From: an uncultured Eubacteriales bacterium | GTDB taxonomy: Bacteria; Bacillota; Clostridia; Christensenellales; Borkfalkiaceae | Assembly (NCBI GenBank): GCA_902465495.1 | Contig: CABQND010000001.1 | Span: forward strand, 1-64,000 | DNA length: 64,000 nt | Direction: 5' to 3' | In this document: positions 29,955 to 39,022 of the stretch, one piece after another | Layout: each line of letters opens with the position of its first letter | Position numbering within the stretch: the first letter of the stretch is position 1 | Made by a program: the position numbers and the translations under genes | Notes under the pieces: generated by a model | Databases searched by the model: none | What the model was told of the DNA's origin: nothing | Seen by the model: the letters and a program-made list of their open reading frames with translations, nothing else

Positions 29955-30611
29955 TTATATCAGTTGAACGCCGCTGTTGAGATATGCGAGATATCTCTGT
30001 TCGATTTGTTCTGTAGAGTTGTACTTTCCCGCAAGAAAGTTTTTCAGCATTTCGTCAAAAGTTGCGATGTATTGACTGATCGCGTTGCCGATCTGCTCTT
30101 CTGTATAATCAGAATCGTTCGGAACGGCAAAAGTTCGCAGAAATTTTCCGTTTTCCATTCCGTACTCTATGGCGCCTGCCGTAAAATATTGTTTGATATA
30201 AATATTTTCCAGTTGCATCCATATTTTGAAAAACCGCGTCAGATCGACAAGGAGTTCGGGGGATTGTGTACGGAAAATAATTTTCAGCTGCCCGATTGTC
30301 TGCTGCGGCGTCCGATACATTTCCACTTCGTATCGGATGGTAGGGCGGTAATGGTATTGCAGCGGACTTTTAATGGACATGGTCATGTCGTTAGGTTGTG
30401 CGTTGAGCATATATCCGCCGATTTTTCCGATATAATCTTCAATGATCTCAAATATATTCTGCACGTGTTTTTCAGGCGTTGTCAAAGAAACGTATTCGGC
30501 AAGAATCTGGTTGATCAGGTTGGAGCGGTTTGTGCTCTTTTCCACTGCAAGTTTGTCGATTTCCCGGATGACGTCTTCCGCGAGCATCAGGCTGTACATA
30601 TTTTTTTTCAC
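29955..30611 (-). CDS. Ribbon-helix-helix protein upstream of clpB
   Basis: A 218-residue protein with an N-terminal CopG/Arc-like ribbon-helix-helix (about 1-44: [17 protein letters not shown] then [16 protein letters not shown]), the usual strand-helix-turn-helix DNA-binding pattern. The following 170 residues are a mixed domain I do not recognise, possibly ligand or protein sensing. The start is GTG at 30611 with AAGGAGG seven bases upstream. It is the first gene of a bicistron with clpB behind a strong promoter, so it may autoregulate the operon and sense folding stress; this is inference. Confidence 0.7.
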   Translation of the reverse strand: MKKNMYSLMLAEDVIREIDKLAVEKSTNRSNLINQILAEYVSLTTPEKHVQNIFEIIEDYIGKIGGYMLNAQPNDMTMSIKSPLQYHYRPTIRYEVEMYRTPQQTIGQLKIIFRTQSPELLVDLTRFFKIWMQLENIYIKQYFTAGAIEYGMENGKFLRTFAVPNDSDYTEEQIGNAISQYIATFDEMLKNFLAGKYNSTEQIEQRYLAYLNSGVQLI

Positions 30612-30642
30612 GGTCTTGCCTCCTTTTTTATGATTTGCTACT

Positions 30643-30670
30643 ATTATATCCCATTTTTTAAATTTGTCAA
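30643..30670 (-). promoter_or_regulatory. Consensus sigma-A promoter of the RHH-clpB operon
   Basis: On the minus strand: TTGACA (30670-30665), a 16-base spacer and TATAAT (30648-30643). Both boxes are perfect. Confidence 0.85.
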
Positions 30671-30710
30671 CATTTTTATATAAAATTTTTTACAAAAGTT
30701 TTAAAACGGC

Positions 30711-30739
30711 TTGCCATACTATATGAAACAGGCTATAAT
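30711..30739 (+). promoter_or_regulatory. Sigma-A promoter for gene at 30770
   Basis: TTGCCA at 30711-30716, a 17-base spacer and TATAAT at 30734-30739. Confidence 0.8.
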
Positions 30740-30769
30740 GTATAGCAACAACTAAAAGGAGATGAAATA

Positions 30770-31168
30770 ATGCCGATTCAGAACAGTATTGAGCGCAGCA
30801 CGCAAGTTTTGGTATATACAGACGGTGTCGTTAAGGCATACCGGAGAGGAACCGATGTTTTTTCAAAGATTGAAAAAACCTGGAATGAAATGACAAGAGA
30901 GGCGTTTCCGATGCCTGCTTTTGGTGTAAGTATTGATTCGCTTACGCGCGAAGAGATGAAAGAGGGAATTTGGGTGGAATTTTTGTTTGAAAAAGAAACG
31001 GAGTGCGATGGGATGCCTTTTGAAAGGCTGCTTGTCGCCGTAAAGCCGGATTATCACGGATTTAACCTGATCCGTTTTACGAGCGGAGGATACAACGGCC
31101 GTTGCTTTTATCTGGACCTCAGGGAAAAGACAATGCAAAATTTTTATTCGATGTTGGAAACATTATAA
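30770..31168 (+). CDS. Protein of unknown function, 132 aa
   Basis: I do not recognise this protein. It is 132 residues, soluble, with no signal peptide, alternating predicted strands (VLVYTDGVVKAYRR; GIWVEFLFEKE; NLIRFTSGGYNGRCFYLDLRE). The start at 30770 has AAAGGAGA seven bases upstream and a clean promoter, so it is real. It is divergent from the RHH-clpB operon, with about 40 bases between the two -35 boxes, so the two could share control. Confidence 0.75.
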   Translation: MPIQNSIERSTQVLVYTDGVVKAYRRGTDVFSKIEKTWNEMTREAFPMPAFGVSIDSLTREEMKEGIWVEFLFEKETECDGMPFERLLVAVKPDYHGFNLIRFTSGGYNGRCFYLDLREKTMQNFYSMLETL

Positions 31169-31243
31169 AGAAAAGTCATTCACGCAAAAATTCCGTAAAG
31201 AATACAATGACAGTAAGTATGTTTTTACGGAGGAAGTACGGAA

Positions 31244-32026
31244 TTGGAATGGCTGATGGGATTGCCGCCGTGGATACAGGCGCTTTTAGCTACTTGTTTT
31301 ACCTATCTCATGACGGCTCTTGGCGCGGCGTTTGTATTTTTATCAAAAAAATGTAACGTTCGCGTTTTAAACATGATGCAGGGAAGCGCCGCGGGAATAA
31401 TGATCGCGGCGAGCTTTTTTTCATTGCTTTTGCCCGCAAAAGAGCGGTTGGAGACAGACAGCAGTGCGGCGATGGTAGCAATTGTGTTGTCGGTCGGCTT
31501 TTTGGCGGGCGGTTTTTTTATTCTTCTGTCAAATGCAGGAATGGCGCGTCTGAGTCTTTTTGCGGAAGAAAATAAGCGCAGCGGTGCTCTTACATGTTTT
31601 GCGATCACGTTGCATAACATACCGGAAGGGTTTGCTGTCGGTGTAGCGTTTGGTTCGCTTACAGGCGAATACAGTGCATGGATTTCTGCCGTGATGCTTG
31701 CGTTCGGCATTGGGGTACAAAATTTCCCGGAAGGGCTGTGCGTCTCTATGCCTTTGCGCAAGCAAGGTTTTTCAGCGGGGAAAGCATTTTTTTTCGGTCA
31801 GTTTTCCGGAATGGTTGAGATTGTTGCCGGAGTTTTGGGCGCGATCGCTGTCGGTTTTATTTCATCGCTTTTACCTTGGGCGCTTGCATTTTCGGCGGGT
31901 GCAATGATTGCGGTGTCTTGTACAGAACTGATCCCTTCTTGTGTATCGGAAGGCAAAGTTACGGCGGCTTGCGGAGTGACATTCGGATTTGCGCTGATGA
32001 TGCTTCTTGATGTTTTGCTAGGATAA
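31244..32026 (+). CDS. ZIP-family metal transporter
   Basis: A 260-residue integral membrane protein with about eight helices, likely importing zinc or another divalent metal. Signature helix IV carries HNIPEGFAVGVAFG (about 125-138) and helix V NFPEGLCVSMPLRKQ (about 161-175); in the bacterial GufA/ZupT-like group these His, Asn and Glu residues form the binuclear metal site. Helix V here has Asn-Phe-Pro-Glu-Gly where many relatives have His. The start is TTG 31244, with GGAGG (31229-31233) ten bases upstream; an ATG four codons later is too far from the ribosome site. Confidence 0.88.
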   Translation: MEWLMGLPPWIQALLATCFTYLMTALGAAFVFLSKKCNVRVLNMMQGSAAGIMIAASFFSLLLPAKERLETDSSAAMVAIVLSVGFLAGGFFILLSNAGMARLSLFAEENKRSGALTCFAITLHNIPEGFAVGVAFGSLTGEYSAWISAVMLAFGIGVQNFPEGLCVSMPLRKQGFSAGKAFFFGQFSGMVEIVAGVLGAIAVGFISSLLPWALAFSAGAMIAVSCTELIPSCVSEGKVTAACGVTFGFALMMLLDVLLG

Positions 32027-32075
32027 ATTTTCTATATGAGGTATATTTTTTCGGATATGGTCGATACTGTTCTAT

Positions 32076-32975
32076 ATGGAAAAGAAAACAGTGCAGGATA
32101 GTGCAAAAGAACGCGCTTCTGTGTCCGAAAATGTACAGGAGCAGGAAGAGATTCCCGGGGAAGAAAAATCGCGCGCCGATCGTCTGAAAAAGACGGTAAT
32201 TGTGGTCGGTGCGTCTTCGGGAATCGGATATGAAACGGCTTTAAGGCTGATCGGAAAAAATTTTAATGTTGCGAATATTTCGCGGACCCCATGCTCTTTA
32301 GGACACGTCACCAATTACGCGGCGGACGTTACGGTTGGGGAAACGATGGAAAAAGCGATCGCGGATCTCGCATCTAAGTCGGAAAATCTATACGGATTGG
32401 TATATTGTGCCGGATTCTCGATGGCTGCGCCGATTGAATATGCGTCCGAAAAAGATTATCGCTACCTATTCGAGGTAAATTATTTCGGCGCATTGCGTGC
32501 AATTCGGGCCGTTGCGCCTTATTTAAAGAAGAAAGGCGGCAGAATTGTACTTGTAAGCTCAATGGGCGGAATGTTTCCCGTTGCTTTTGACAGTTTTTAC
32601 AGTAGTTCGAAAGCCGCTGTGGATATGCTTGTAAAGGGTGCGGCGCTGGAGCTTGAACCGTATAATATTCGACTCAGTTCGGTGCAGCCGGGCGGAACGT
32701 CTACGGGGTTTACATTTAAGAGAAAGGTCTACAGTGACGCGGAAAACCGCGATTATGCGGCGAAGGTCAAACGTGCAACGGCTGCGCTTGCGAATATGGA
32801 ACAAGGCGGAATGAGTGCGGGGGAAGTGGCGCGCGAGGTCGTAGATATTCTCTGTGAAAAAAATCCGCCGTTGCTTTTACAGTGCGGCAATAAAAATAAG
32901 TTTTTTGCAATAGCCAAAAGGGTGCTTCCCGATCGGGCTACACAATATATCAACAAAAAAATCTATAAACAATGA
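32076..32975 (+). CDS. Short-chain dehydrogenase/reductase
   Basis: A 299-residue SDR. After a charged 38-residue N-terminal extension comes the Rossmann fold with GASSGIG (about 45-51), YCAGFS (an NNAG-like element, about 109-114), the catalytic Ser in VLVSSMGG and YSSSK (Tyr and Lys, about 173-177), followed by PGGTSTGF. The substrate is unknown. The N-terminal extension (SAKERASVSENVQEQEE) is unusual for the family. The ribosome site before the ATG is weak, so the start might be internal, but no better in-frame start precedes the Rossmann strand. Confidence 0.85.
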   Translation: MEKKTVQDSAKERASVSENVQEQEEIPGEEKSRADRLKKTVIVVGASSGIGYETALRLIGKNFNVANISRTPCSLGHVTNYAADVTVGETMEKAIADLASKSENLYGLVYCAGFSMAAPIEYASEKDYRYLFEVNYFGALRAIRAVAPYLKKKGGRIVLVSSMGGMFPVAFDSFYSSSKAAVDMLVKGAALELEPYNIRLSSVQPGGTSTGFTFKRKVYSDAENRDYAAKVKRATAALANMEQGGMSAGEVAREVVDILCEKNPPLLLQCGNKNKFFAIAKRVLPDRATQYINKKIYKQ

Positions 32976-32976
32976 C

Positions 32977-33013
32977 AGATCGCCCCGCACGTAAAAATGC
33001 GGGGCGATCTGAT
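32977..33013 (+). terminator. Hairpin after SDR gene
   Basis: CAGATCGCCCCGCA pairs with TGCGGGGCGATCTG. The stem is strong but has only a weak T tail (ATTTG). Confidence 0.55.
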
Positions 33014-33049
33014 TTGCCAATTTGTTGTGAAACAAGCTGAAAAGACGGC

Positions 33050-33078
33050 TTGCGAATTTTGTCATTGTGTGTTACAAT
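33050..33078 (+). promoter_or_regulatory. Sigma-A promoter of the aldehyde dehydrogenase
   Basis: TTGCGA at 33050-33055, a 17-base spacer and TACAAT at 33073-33078. Confidence 0.75.
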
Positions 33079-33114
33079 GAGACTTGAAAAAGTTAAGTAA
33101 TAGGAGTTAATTTA

Positions 33115-34512
33115 ATGGAGTTTCTGACGGAACAGCGAATAAGCCAACTTTTGCAAAAGCAAAGAGAATTTTTCGCGACGGGAAAAACTTTACGGCCGGA
33201 ATTTCGGCTGAATATGCTGCGGAAATTAAAAAATGCGATCCTGGCGCGTCAGGGTACGTTGGAACAAGCTTTATTTGCAGATCTCGGAAAAAGTAAACAG
33301 GAGAGTTATTCATCGGAGATCGGATTTGTGTTGAGTGAAATTACGCACACATGCAAACATTTGAAAAAATGGATGAGGCCGATTCGGGCGAAGTCACCGA
33401 TGACAGTTTTCAGCGCAAAAAGCTATGTAATGAAACAGCCGTATGGCAGCGTTTTGATTATCGGTCCGTTCAATTATCCCTTTCAATTATTGATCGAGCC
33501 GCTTGTCGCAGCGATTTCCGCGGGGAATTGCGCGGTGCTGAGTCCGTCAGAACTTACTCCGAATACCGCGGCTGAGATACGAAAAATGCTTGCAGAAACT
33601 TTTGAAGAGGAGTACATTTTTTGTGCCGATGGGGGTATTGAGAATAACAGCCTGCTGATACGCAACAAATTTGATAAAATCTTTTTTACAGGCAGTATCA
33701 ATGTGGGAAAGATCGTTATGCGCGCGGCGGCGGAAAATCTTGTTCCGGTTACGTTGGAACTTGGCGGGAAAAGTCCCGTTGTTGTGGATGAATCGGCGAA
33801 ATTGGTTACCGCGTGCGAACGGATCGTATGGGGGAAATTCATGAATGCGGGACAAACCTGTGTTGCGCCCGATTATGTTTTTGTTTCCAAACCGATTTTT
33901 AAACAATTTATCGAATGCTTGAAGGATACGATCGTACGTTTTTATGGAGAGGACATCCGCAGAAATCCCGATTATGGCAGGATCGTAAACGATCGCCATA
34001 TGAAAAGGCTTTGCGATATTTTGGAACAGGATGAAATGAGCATTGTATTTGGAGGCGAAACGGATAAGGATGATCGTTTTATCGGGCCGACCGTGCTTTG
34101 TCCGAAAAACACAGCTGATTCTGCGTGTATGCAGGAGGAGATTTTCGGTCCCTTATTGCCGGTCTTTTCATATGAGCGTATAGAAGAGCCGCTGATGTAT
34201 ATCAACACGCATGAAAAACCTTTGGCGTTGTATATTTTTTCGGAAAATAAGGACAAAATTGAAACAATACTAAACAAGACAAGTTCCGGAGGCGTTTCGG
34301 TCAACGATACAGTCAGCCATATTATCAATCCCAATTTGCCTTTCGGCGGAGTTGGGCAGTCGGGCATGGGGAATTATCATGGTGAATATGGCTTTCTTGC
34401 CTTTACACATCTGCGGAGCGTGCTTCGGCGCTCTACCCGAATCAAGCTTAGGCTTGCATTTCCGCCTTTCAATGAGAAGAAGGTAAAAGCGATCAAAAAA
34501 TATTTAAAGTGA
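33115..34512 (+). CDS. Aldehyde dehydrogenase, class 3-like
   Basis: A 465-residue NAD(P)-dependent aldehyde dehydrogenase. It shows GPFNYPFQLL (about 117-126), FTGSINVGKIV, the catalytic Glu in LELGGKSPVVVDE and the nucleophile Cys in GQTCVAPDY (about 247-255). Short length and the GNYHGEYGFLAFTHLRSV end match the ALDH3/YwdH-type group acting on medium or long aldehydes; the physiological substrate is inference. AGGAG lies nine bases upstream of the ATG. The C-terminus is basic and amphipathic (IKLRLAFPPFNEKKVKAIKK), as in membrane-associated relatives. Confidence 0.92.
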   Translation: MEFLTEQRISQLLQKQREFFATGKTLRPEFRLNMLRKLKNAILARQGTLEQALFADLGKSKQESYSSEIGFVLSEITHTCKHLKKWMRPIRAKSPMTVFSAKSYVMKQPYGSVLIIGPFNYPFQLLIEPLVAAISAGNCAVLSPSELTPNTAAEIRKMLAETFEEEYIFCADGGIENNSLLIRNKFDKIFFTGSINVGKIVMRAAAENLVPVTLELGGKSPVVVDESAKLVTACERIVWGKFMNAGQTCVAPDYVFVSKPIFKQFIECLKDTIVRFYGEDIRRNPDYGRIVNDRHMKRLCDILEQDEMSIVFGGETDKDDRFIGPTVLCPKNTADSACMQEEIFGPLLPVFSYERIEEPLMYINTHEKPLALYIFSENKDKIETILNKTSSGGVSVNDTVSHIINPNLPFGGVGQSGMGNYHGEYGFLAFTHLRSVLRRSTRIKLRLAFPPFNEKKVKAIKKYLK

Positions 34513-34520
34513 TATAAAGT

Positions 34521-34560
34521 AATTTCGAGGCGCCGCAAATTTTGCGGCGCCTCGAAATTA
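34521..34560. terminator. Terminator after the aldehyde dehydrogenase
   Basis: A perfect 19-base stem (34521-34539 with 34541-34559), AT-rich at the base and GC-rich inside. It could serve both strands. Confidence 0.8.
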
Positions 34561-34564
34561 AATA

Positions 34565-34595
34565 AAGAAACGCCCGACACGTACTGTGTCGGGCG
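34565..34595 (-). terminator. Terminator downstream of SRP RNA
   Basis: Stem CGCCCGACAC / GTGTCGGGCG (34571-34580, 34586-34595). On the minus strand it is followed by TTTCTTT. Confidence 0.75.
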
Positions 34596-34610
34596 TGTAT
34601 TATCAAAAAA

Positions 34611-34874
34611 CTGTGCATCCTCCGTTGTAACAACATGCCGAAGCGTTAAAACCGCAGGTGACTCCTTCAAAGCTACCTCATGGCACACGAACAAGTCCGC
34701 TTAGTGCTGCTATATCCCTATCCTGACACGGTTCACGGCAGCTCGTTGCATAAGACCTTGTGATCAACATCCCTTACGGAGCGCGGCCTTCCACACGCTG
34801 ATCCGAAGGAGGCGTTCGGTTCTGCTATAGCGGATTGCAGATACAGGGCACCGCTAACTCCCCACCTAGCACAG
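34611..34874 (-). ncRNA. ffs: Signal recognition particle RNA, large (Alu-containing) type
   Basis: About 264 nt on the minus strand. The Alu-domain consensus is clear: GTGCTAGGTGGGGAG, AGCGGTGCCCTGTA and GCAATCCGCTATAGCAG. The S-domain apical region reads GTCAGG-AUA-GGGA-UAU-AGCAGC, matching the conserved GUCAGG...AGCAGC symmetric loop that binds Ffh. The ends pair as CUGUGC (34874-34869) with GCACAG (34616-34611), followed by six T. It directs ribosomes making membrane proteins to the translocon; the Alu domain slows elongation in Firmicutes. The apical tetraloop is GGGA rather than the usual GGAA. Confidence 0.95.
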
Positions 34875-34881
34875 CGAATTT

Positions 34882-34910
34882 ATTGTATACTAAATCTGTA
34901 TTTTTTGCAA
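34882..34910 (-). promoter_or_regulatory. Promoter of SRP RNA
   Basis: Minus strand: TTGCAA (34910-34905), a 17-base spacer and TACAAT (34887-34882), eight bases from the RNA 5' end. Confidence 0.8.
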
Positions 34911-35053
34911 CTGTTTTGCATATCTGTTCGGAAAAATTGACTGTAAAAGTGTCGAAATATAGGGAACCGGATGAGCGCTCGATCTATATTGCAAAAGCAG
35001 TATCGCAAAAAAATTTTTAGTGAAAATTATTTGGATAAAAATGGTGCAAACCG

Positions 35054-35081
35054 TTGACAAATAAAAAAAATGTTTTACAAT
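35054..35081 (+). promoter_or_regulatory. Sigma-A promoter of ABC exporter operon
   Basis: TTGACA at 35054-35059, a 16-base spacer and TACAAT at 35076-35081. It overlaps an apparent upstream ATG (35070), which is therefore not the start. Confidence 0.8.
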
Positions 35082-35117
35082 AGTACTGACAAATACGATT
35101 GTTTGAGCGTACTTATT

Positions 35118-36959
35118 ATGAGCATTTTCATTTACGGCATGCGATTTTGGAAGAAACATGTTCCGCTTGCCGTTCTTTGCCTGTTAATGGGCTGGATCGG
35201 GATCATGATGGAACTTGCGCTGCCGCTTCTGAGCGCCCTGTTTATCGATTATTTGCTGAATTACGATCCGCAAGCTGTTGCGGATGGAAATTTATTTGCC
35301 TTCCTTGCGGATGGCAGGTTTGGCGAGCCTGAGACATGGAAACTATTTGCATCGATTGCGATTGTTTTTGTGTCTTTTTTGCTTGTCCGAGAAGTATTTA
35401 TTTATGCGCGCAATGTATTATTTCAGTGGAACGGGCTGGAAATGGAAAATGAATTGCGCGACATTACATATAAGAAATTGGTGGATCTGGACAGTTCCAC
35501 TGTTTCGTCATACAACACGGGGGAATTGCTTACAACACTTTCAGCGGATATAATTACGTTCAAAGAGATGTATAGCCGAGTCTTGCAAAACCTGGGTGAC
35601 AGTTTTTTTGTTATAATCGTATCAAGTGTCATTCTTGCAATGAACAGTGCATACATGTTAATTATTCCGGCGATAATTGCCCCGTTTTTGCTGACGGCGC
35701 TGATCCGTTATACGCGCGCGGCGCGCAGGGTATCGCAAACGATACGTTCATGCAATGCTGATATGAATCTATGTGTGCAAGAAAATATCAGTGCGGTACG
35801 GCTTATCCGATCATTTGCAAATGAAGAGTATGAAGAAAACAAATTCGACCGAGTGAATGCGCGCCTGCGCGGATCGTATTGGGAACAGGTAGATGTATCG
35901 GCAAGGTACGGAATGATCTTCAACGTAATTCGTCAGCTTGCGTATATAGCTACGATCGCGATTGGTACGGTTATGGTTCTGATCGGGAAATTTTTAGTCG
36001 GGGTCATGACTGCATGTGTGACATATGTGCAGAAGATCATGGATCATCTTACGCAGATCAGCAATAACTTATATCAATTGCAATACGGTTTGGTTTCAGG
36101 CGGCAGGATCATGGATTTTCTTGAAAAGAAAACGAAAATCCCGGAATCTGAGCATCCGGATAAAATACGGGCAGTTCCGAATATTGAAATGCATGATGTG
36201 GCGGTGAGCGAGGACGGGAAAGCTTTGCTTAAGCATATCAATCTCAGTATTCCGTACGGAAAGAAGGTTGGGATCATGGGGGGAACCGGTTCAGGCAAGA
36301 GTGTGCTTTTGAAGTCTTTGGTCCGTATTTATGAAGCGACGCAGGGAAGTATTACGATCAACGGAAAAGATATAAGGTCTTATGAACTGGATGATCTTCG
36401 AAATGAATTTGCGTATGTCTTTCAAGATGTATTTCTTTTCTCGAACACGATCGATGCGAACATAGCTTTTTATGCACCGGAGATTGATAAAGAAACGGTA
36501 CGGCGCGTCGCCGCGCAGGCGCAGGCCAGCCGGTTTATTGAGGGGTTGCCGCAAGGTTATGAAACGATTGTAGGCGAAAAGGGCTTGGGTCTTTCGGGTG
36601 GACAAAAGCAGCGCGTATCCATTGCTCGGGCGCTATTGAAAAATGCACCCGTGCTTGTATTGGATGATGCTTCCAGTGCGTTGGATGCAATTACCGAACG
36701 CGCATTGATGGCGAGTATCAAAGAAAATTATCCGGAGCATACGATTTTAATTGCAGCGCACCGCGTTTCAAGTGTTGCTGATTGTGACGAGATTTTATAT
36801 ATGCAGGACGGAGAAATTATTGAGCGCGGCACGTTTGATGAGCTGATGAAAAAGAACGGCGTTTTTGCCGGAATTTACAGATTACAAACATCGGAAGCTG
36901 TTAATGAAGAGGTAGCAGCGGAAGATGGTTCGGCGGCAGTGACGGAGGGGAAGTCATGA
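35118..36959 (+). CDS. ABC exporter half-transporter, degenerate-site subunit
   Basis: A 613-residue half ABC exporter: six membrane helices (about 1-330) then an ATPase domain with Walker A GGTGSGKS, signature LSGGQKQRVS and Walker B LVLDDASSALD. The Asp after Walker B replaces the catalytic Glu, marking the degenerate site of a heterodimeric exporter. It pairs with the next gene, which it overlaps by four bases (ATGA). By family (BmrCD, TM287/288) it exports drugs or lipids-like compounds; the substrate here is unknown. The start is uncertain: ATG 35118 has a poor ribosome site, and ATG 35139 is an alternative. Confidence 0.9.
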   Translation: MSIFIYGMRFWKKHVPLAVLCLLMGWIGIMMELALPLLSALFIDYLLNYDPQAVADGNLFAFLADGRFGEPETWKLFASIAIVFVSFLLVREVFIYARNVLFQWNGLEMENELRDITYKKLVDLDSSTVSSYNTGELLTTLSADIITFKEMYSRVLQNLGDSFFVIIVSSVILAMNSAYMLIIPAIIAPFLLTALIRYTRAARRVSQTIRSCNADMNLCVQENISAVRLIRSFANEEYEENKFDRVNARLRGSYWEQVDVSARYGMIFNVIRQLAYIATIAIGTVMVLIGKFLVGVMTACVTYVQKIMDHLTQISNNLYQLQYGLVSGGRIMDFLEKKTKIPESEHPDKIRAVPNIEMHDVAVSEDGKALLKHINLSIPYGKKVGIMGGTGSGKSVLLKSLVRIYEATQGSITINGKDIRSYELDDLRNEFAYVFQDVFLFSNTIDANIAFYAPEIDKETVRRVAAQAQASRFIEGLPQGYETIVGEKGLGLSGGQKQRVSIARALLKNAPVLVLDDASSALDAITERALMASIKENYPEHTILIAAHRVSSVADCDEILYMQDGEIIERGTFDELMKKNGVFAGIYRLQTSEAVNEEVAAEDGSAAVTEGKS

Positions 36960-38737
36960 CGCAGAGAAATACATATTTTCAAGATGAGATCGTTCAAAAC
37001 GAAAAGATCGACGTCAAAAATTTAAAACGGTTACTTCGTTACGCTGTTCCGCATAAAAAACTTTTGGTGTTTGTTCTCGGAATTATGTTGCTGGCGGTTG
37101 CCGCATCCATGATTACGCCGATTCTTTTGCGCTATATCATCAACACAGTCATTCCGAATTCGGATTACAAGGCTTTTTACCTCGCGCTTGGCGGATTTGT
37201 GCTTTGCGGACTTGCGGAAATTATCATCACATTTTATCAGCAAAGAAGCTTAGGCCGCATGGGGCATGGGATCATTGCGGATATACGGCATGATATTTTT
37301 TATAAGTTGCAGTCTTTGCCGTTTGATTATTTTGATAATCGTCCGGCAGGAAAGATTGTGGTGCGTGTGACCGATTACATAAGCGAGTTAGCGGAGTTCT
37401 TTACCAACTATTTGATGAATTTCATTTTGAATATCGTCAAGATCGTAGTGGTGACGGTTTTTATGTTGGTGCAGAGTCCGTTCCTGACACTTGTCGTATA
37501 TTCTGCAATTGTTCCACTGACCATCGGTGTTTTATCGATTCGTGCGGCGATCCGTAAGCTGTTTCGTGCGCATCGTGCGAAAGTATCCAATCGATCGGCA
37601 TTTATTATCGAATCGATTATGGGAGAGAAAATCATACAAAACTACAATCGCACGACTTATAATGAAAAGGTGTATCATGATCTGCAACAAGACAGTGCCA
37701 AGACATGGATGAGCATAGTGAAGCGCAATGAGCTCAATACGCCTGTTGTTGAACTGTTCTGGCATTATGGCACGATAATGTTGTATGCTGTCTCCTTTTT
37801 GTTAATGCAAAAAGGAGTGTGGGGGATCAATACCGGTACCGTAGTGGCATTTTTCAGTTACATGGGACTATTTTCCGCACCGCTCACGCAGCTTTCTGCG
37901 ATCATACAGAATCTTGCGCAAGTTTCGGCAAACTTAGAGCGCATTTTTGAAACGATCGATGCTCCATTGGTAATTGCTGATAGAGAAAACAGTATTACGT
38001 TGGGAGATGTGAAGGGACAAATTGATTTTAATGATGTAACCTTTTATTATGAAGAAGGTTTGAACGTCCTTGAACATTTTGATTTACATGTGCATCCGGG
38101 CGAGTGTATAGCGCTCGTCGGACCTACTGGAGCGGGCAAGACAACAGTCATCAATCTTCTGACGCGGTTTTACGACGTAAAAGGCGGGAATATTCAGATC
38201 GACGGAGTCGATGTGCGGGATATAAAACTGAAATCGTTGCGCAATAAAGTCGGCGTGCTGATGCAAGATCCGTTTTTGTTTAAGGGAACAGTGATAGAAA
38301 ATATTCGTTATGGGCGTCCGGACGCGACGGATGAGGAATGTATTGCTGCAGCAAAGGCGATTTTCGCAGATCAATGCATTGAGCGGCTTCCGAACGGATA
38401 TTATGAGGAGCTTGCTGAACGAGGCGAGGGGCTTTCATCAGGAGAAAAGCAATTGATCAGTTTCGCTCGAATTATCGTAAAAAATCCTTCTGTGATTATT
38501 CTTGATGAAGCTACCAGTTCCATTTCATCGGACACGGAAAAACTAATTCAAGACGCACTTGAAGTAATGTTGCGAGGCAGGACTTCTTTTATCGTGGCGC
38601 ATAGACTTTCGACAATCCGAAACAGCGATCGTATTCTGTATATTGCTAATAAAGGAATTGCCGAAGAAGGTACACACGAACAGTTGCTAAAACAGCACGG
38701 TTTGTATTATAATTTGTATAAAAATCTGAACTGTTAA
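36956..38737 (+). CDS. ABC exporter half-transporter, catalytic subunit
   Basis: A 593-residue half exporter with six membrane helices (about 30-320) and an ATPase domain with Walker A GPTGAGKT, Walker B VIILDEATSS (canonical Glu) and a variant signature LSSGEKQLISFARI. The canonical Glu here complements the degenerate partner, and the altered signature faces the degenerate site, exactly as in known heterodimers. It overlaps the first subunit gene by four bases. A tautomerase gene follows after 13 bases and appears cotranscribed. Confidence 0.92.
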   Translation: MTQRNTYFQDEIVQNEKIDVKNLKRLLRYAVPHKKLLVFVLGIMLLAVAASMITPILLRYIINTVIPNSDYKAFYLALGGFVLCGLAEIIITFYQQRSLGRMGHGIIADIRHDIFYKLQSLPFDYFDNRPAGKIVVRVTDYISELAEFFTNYLMNFILNIVKIVVVTVFMLVQSPFLTLVVYSAIVPLTIGVLSIRAAIRKLFRAHRAKVSNRSAFIIESIMGEKIIQNYNRTTYNEKVYHDLQQDSAKTWMSIVKRNELNTPVVELFWHYGTIMLYAVSFLLMQKGVWGINTGTVVAFFSYMGLFSAPLTQLSAIIQNLAQVSANLERIFETIDAPLVIADRENSITLGDVKGQIDFNDVTFYYEEGLNVLEHFDLHVHPGECIALVGPTGAGKTTVINLLTRFYDVKGGNIQIDGVDVRDIKLKSLRNKVGVLMQDPFLFKGTVIENIRYGRPDATDEECIAAAKAIFADQCIERLPNGYYEELAERGEGLSSGEKQLISFARIIVKNPSVIILDEATSSISSDTEKLIQDALEVMLRGRTSFIVAHRLSTIRNSDRILYIANKGIAEEGTHEQLLKQHGLYYNLYKNLNC

Positions 38738-38750
38738 AAGGAGAATTCAA

Positions 38751-38990
38751 ATGCCGCACATTTCCGTCAAAATGTTAGAGGGCAGAAGCGAAGAGCAAAA
38801 GAAGAAACTTGCTGCTGCTCTTGTAAAGACACTGGCGCAGGAACTGCACTGTTCCGATCATTATGTTACATGCGTGATCGAAGATTTCGATGCGCGTGCT
38901 TGGCAGGATGTTTTTCAGAAAGAGATTGCAGAAAAGCCTGCATCCGTTATTTACAAAAAAGCGGAATATGACCCCAAAGATTTACTTTGA
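38751..38990 (+). CDS. 4-oxalocrotonate tautomerase-family protein
   Basis: A 79-residue protein beginning Met-Pro; after Met removal Pro1 would be the catalytic base, as in 4-OT, YdcE/PptA and MIF. The pattern PHISVKMLEGRSEEQKKKLAAALVKTLAQEL is the family's strand-helix start. The reaction in this organism is unknown. AAAGGAG lies seven bases upstream. It is third in the ABC-exporter operon, and a strong terminator follows. Confidence 0.85.
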   Translation: MPHISVKMLEGRSEEQKKKLAAALVKTLAQELHCSDHYVTCVIEDFDARAWQDVFQKEIAEKPASVIYKKAEYDPKDLL

Positions 38991-39022
38991 GTAACAGGTT
39001 TAACGTTGATTTTGGAATGATC

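Noticed and set aside
35070..35117. ABC exporter start at 35070
   Set aside because: It overlaps the -10 box of the promoter, so it cannot be in the mRNA.
34835..35159. Short frames on both strands around the SRP RNA promoter
   Set aside because: They overlap the SRP RNA, its promoter or the ABC operon promoter and have no coding features.
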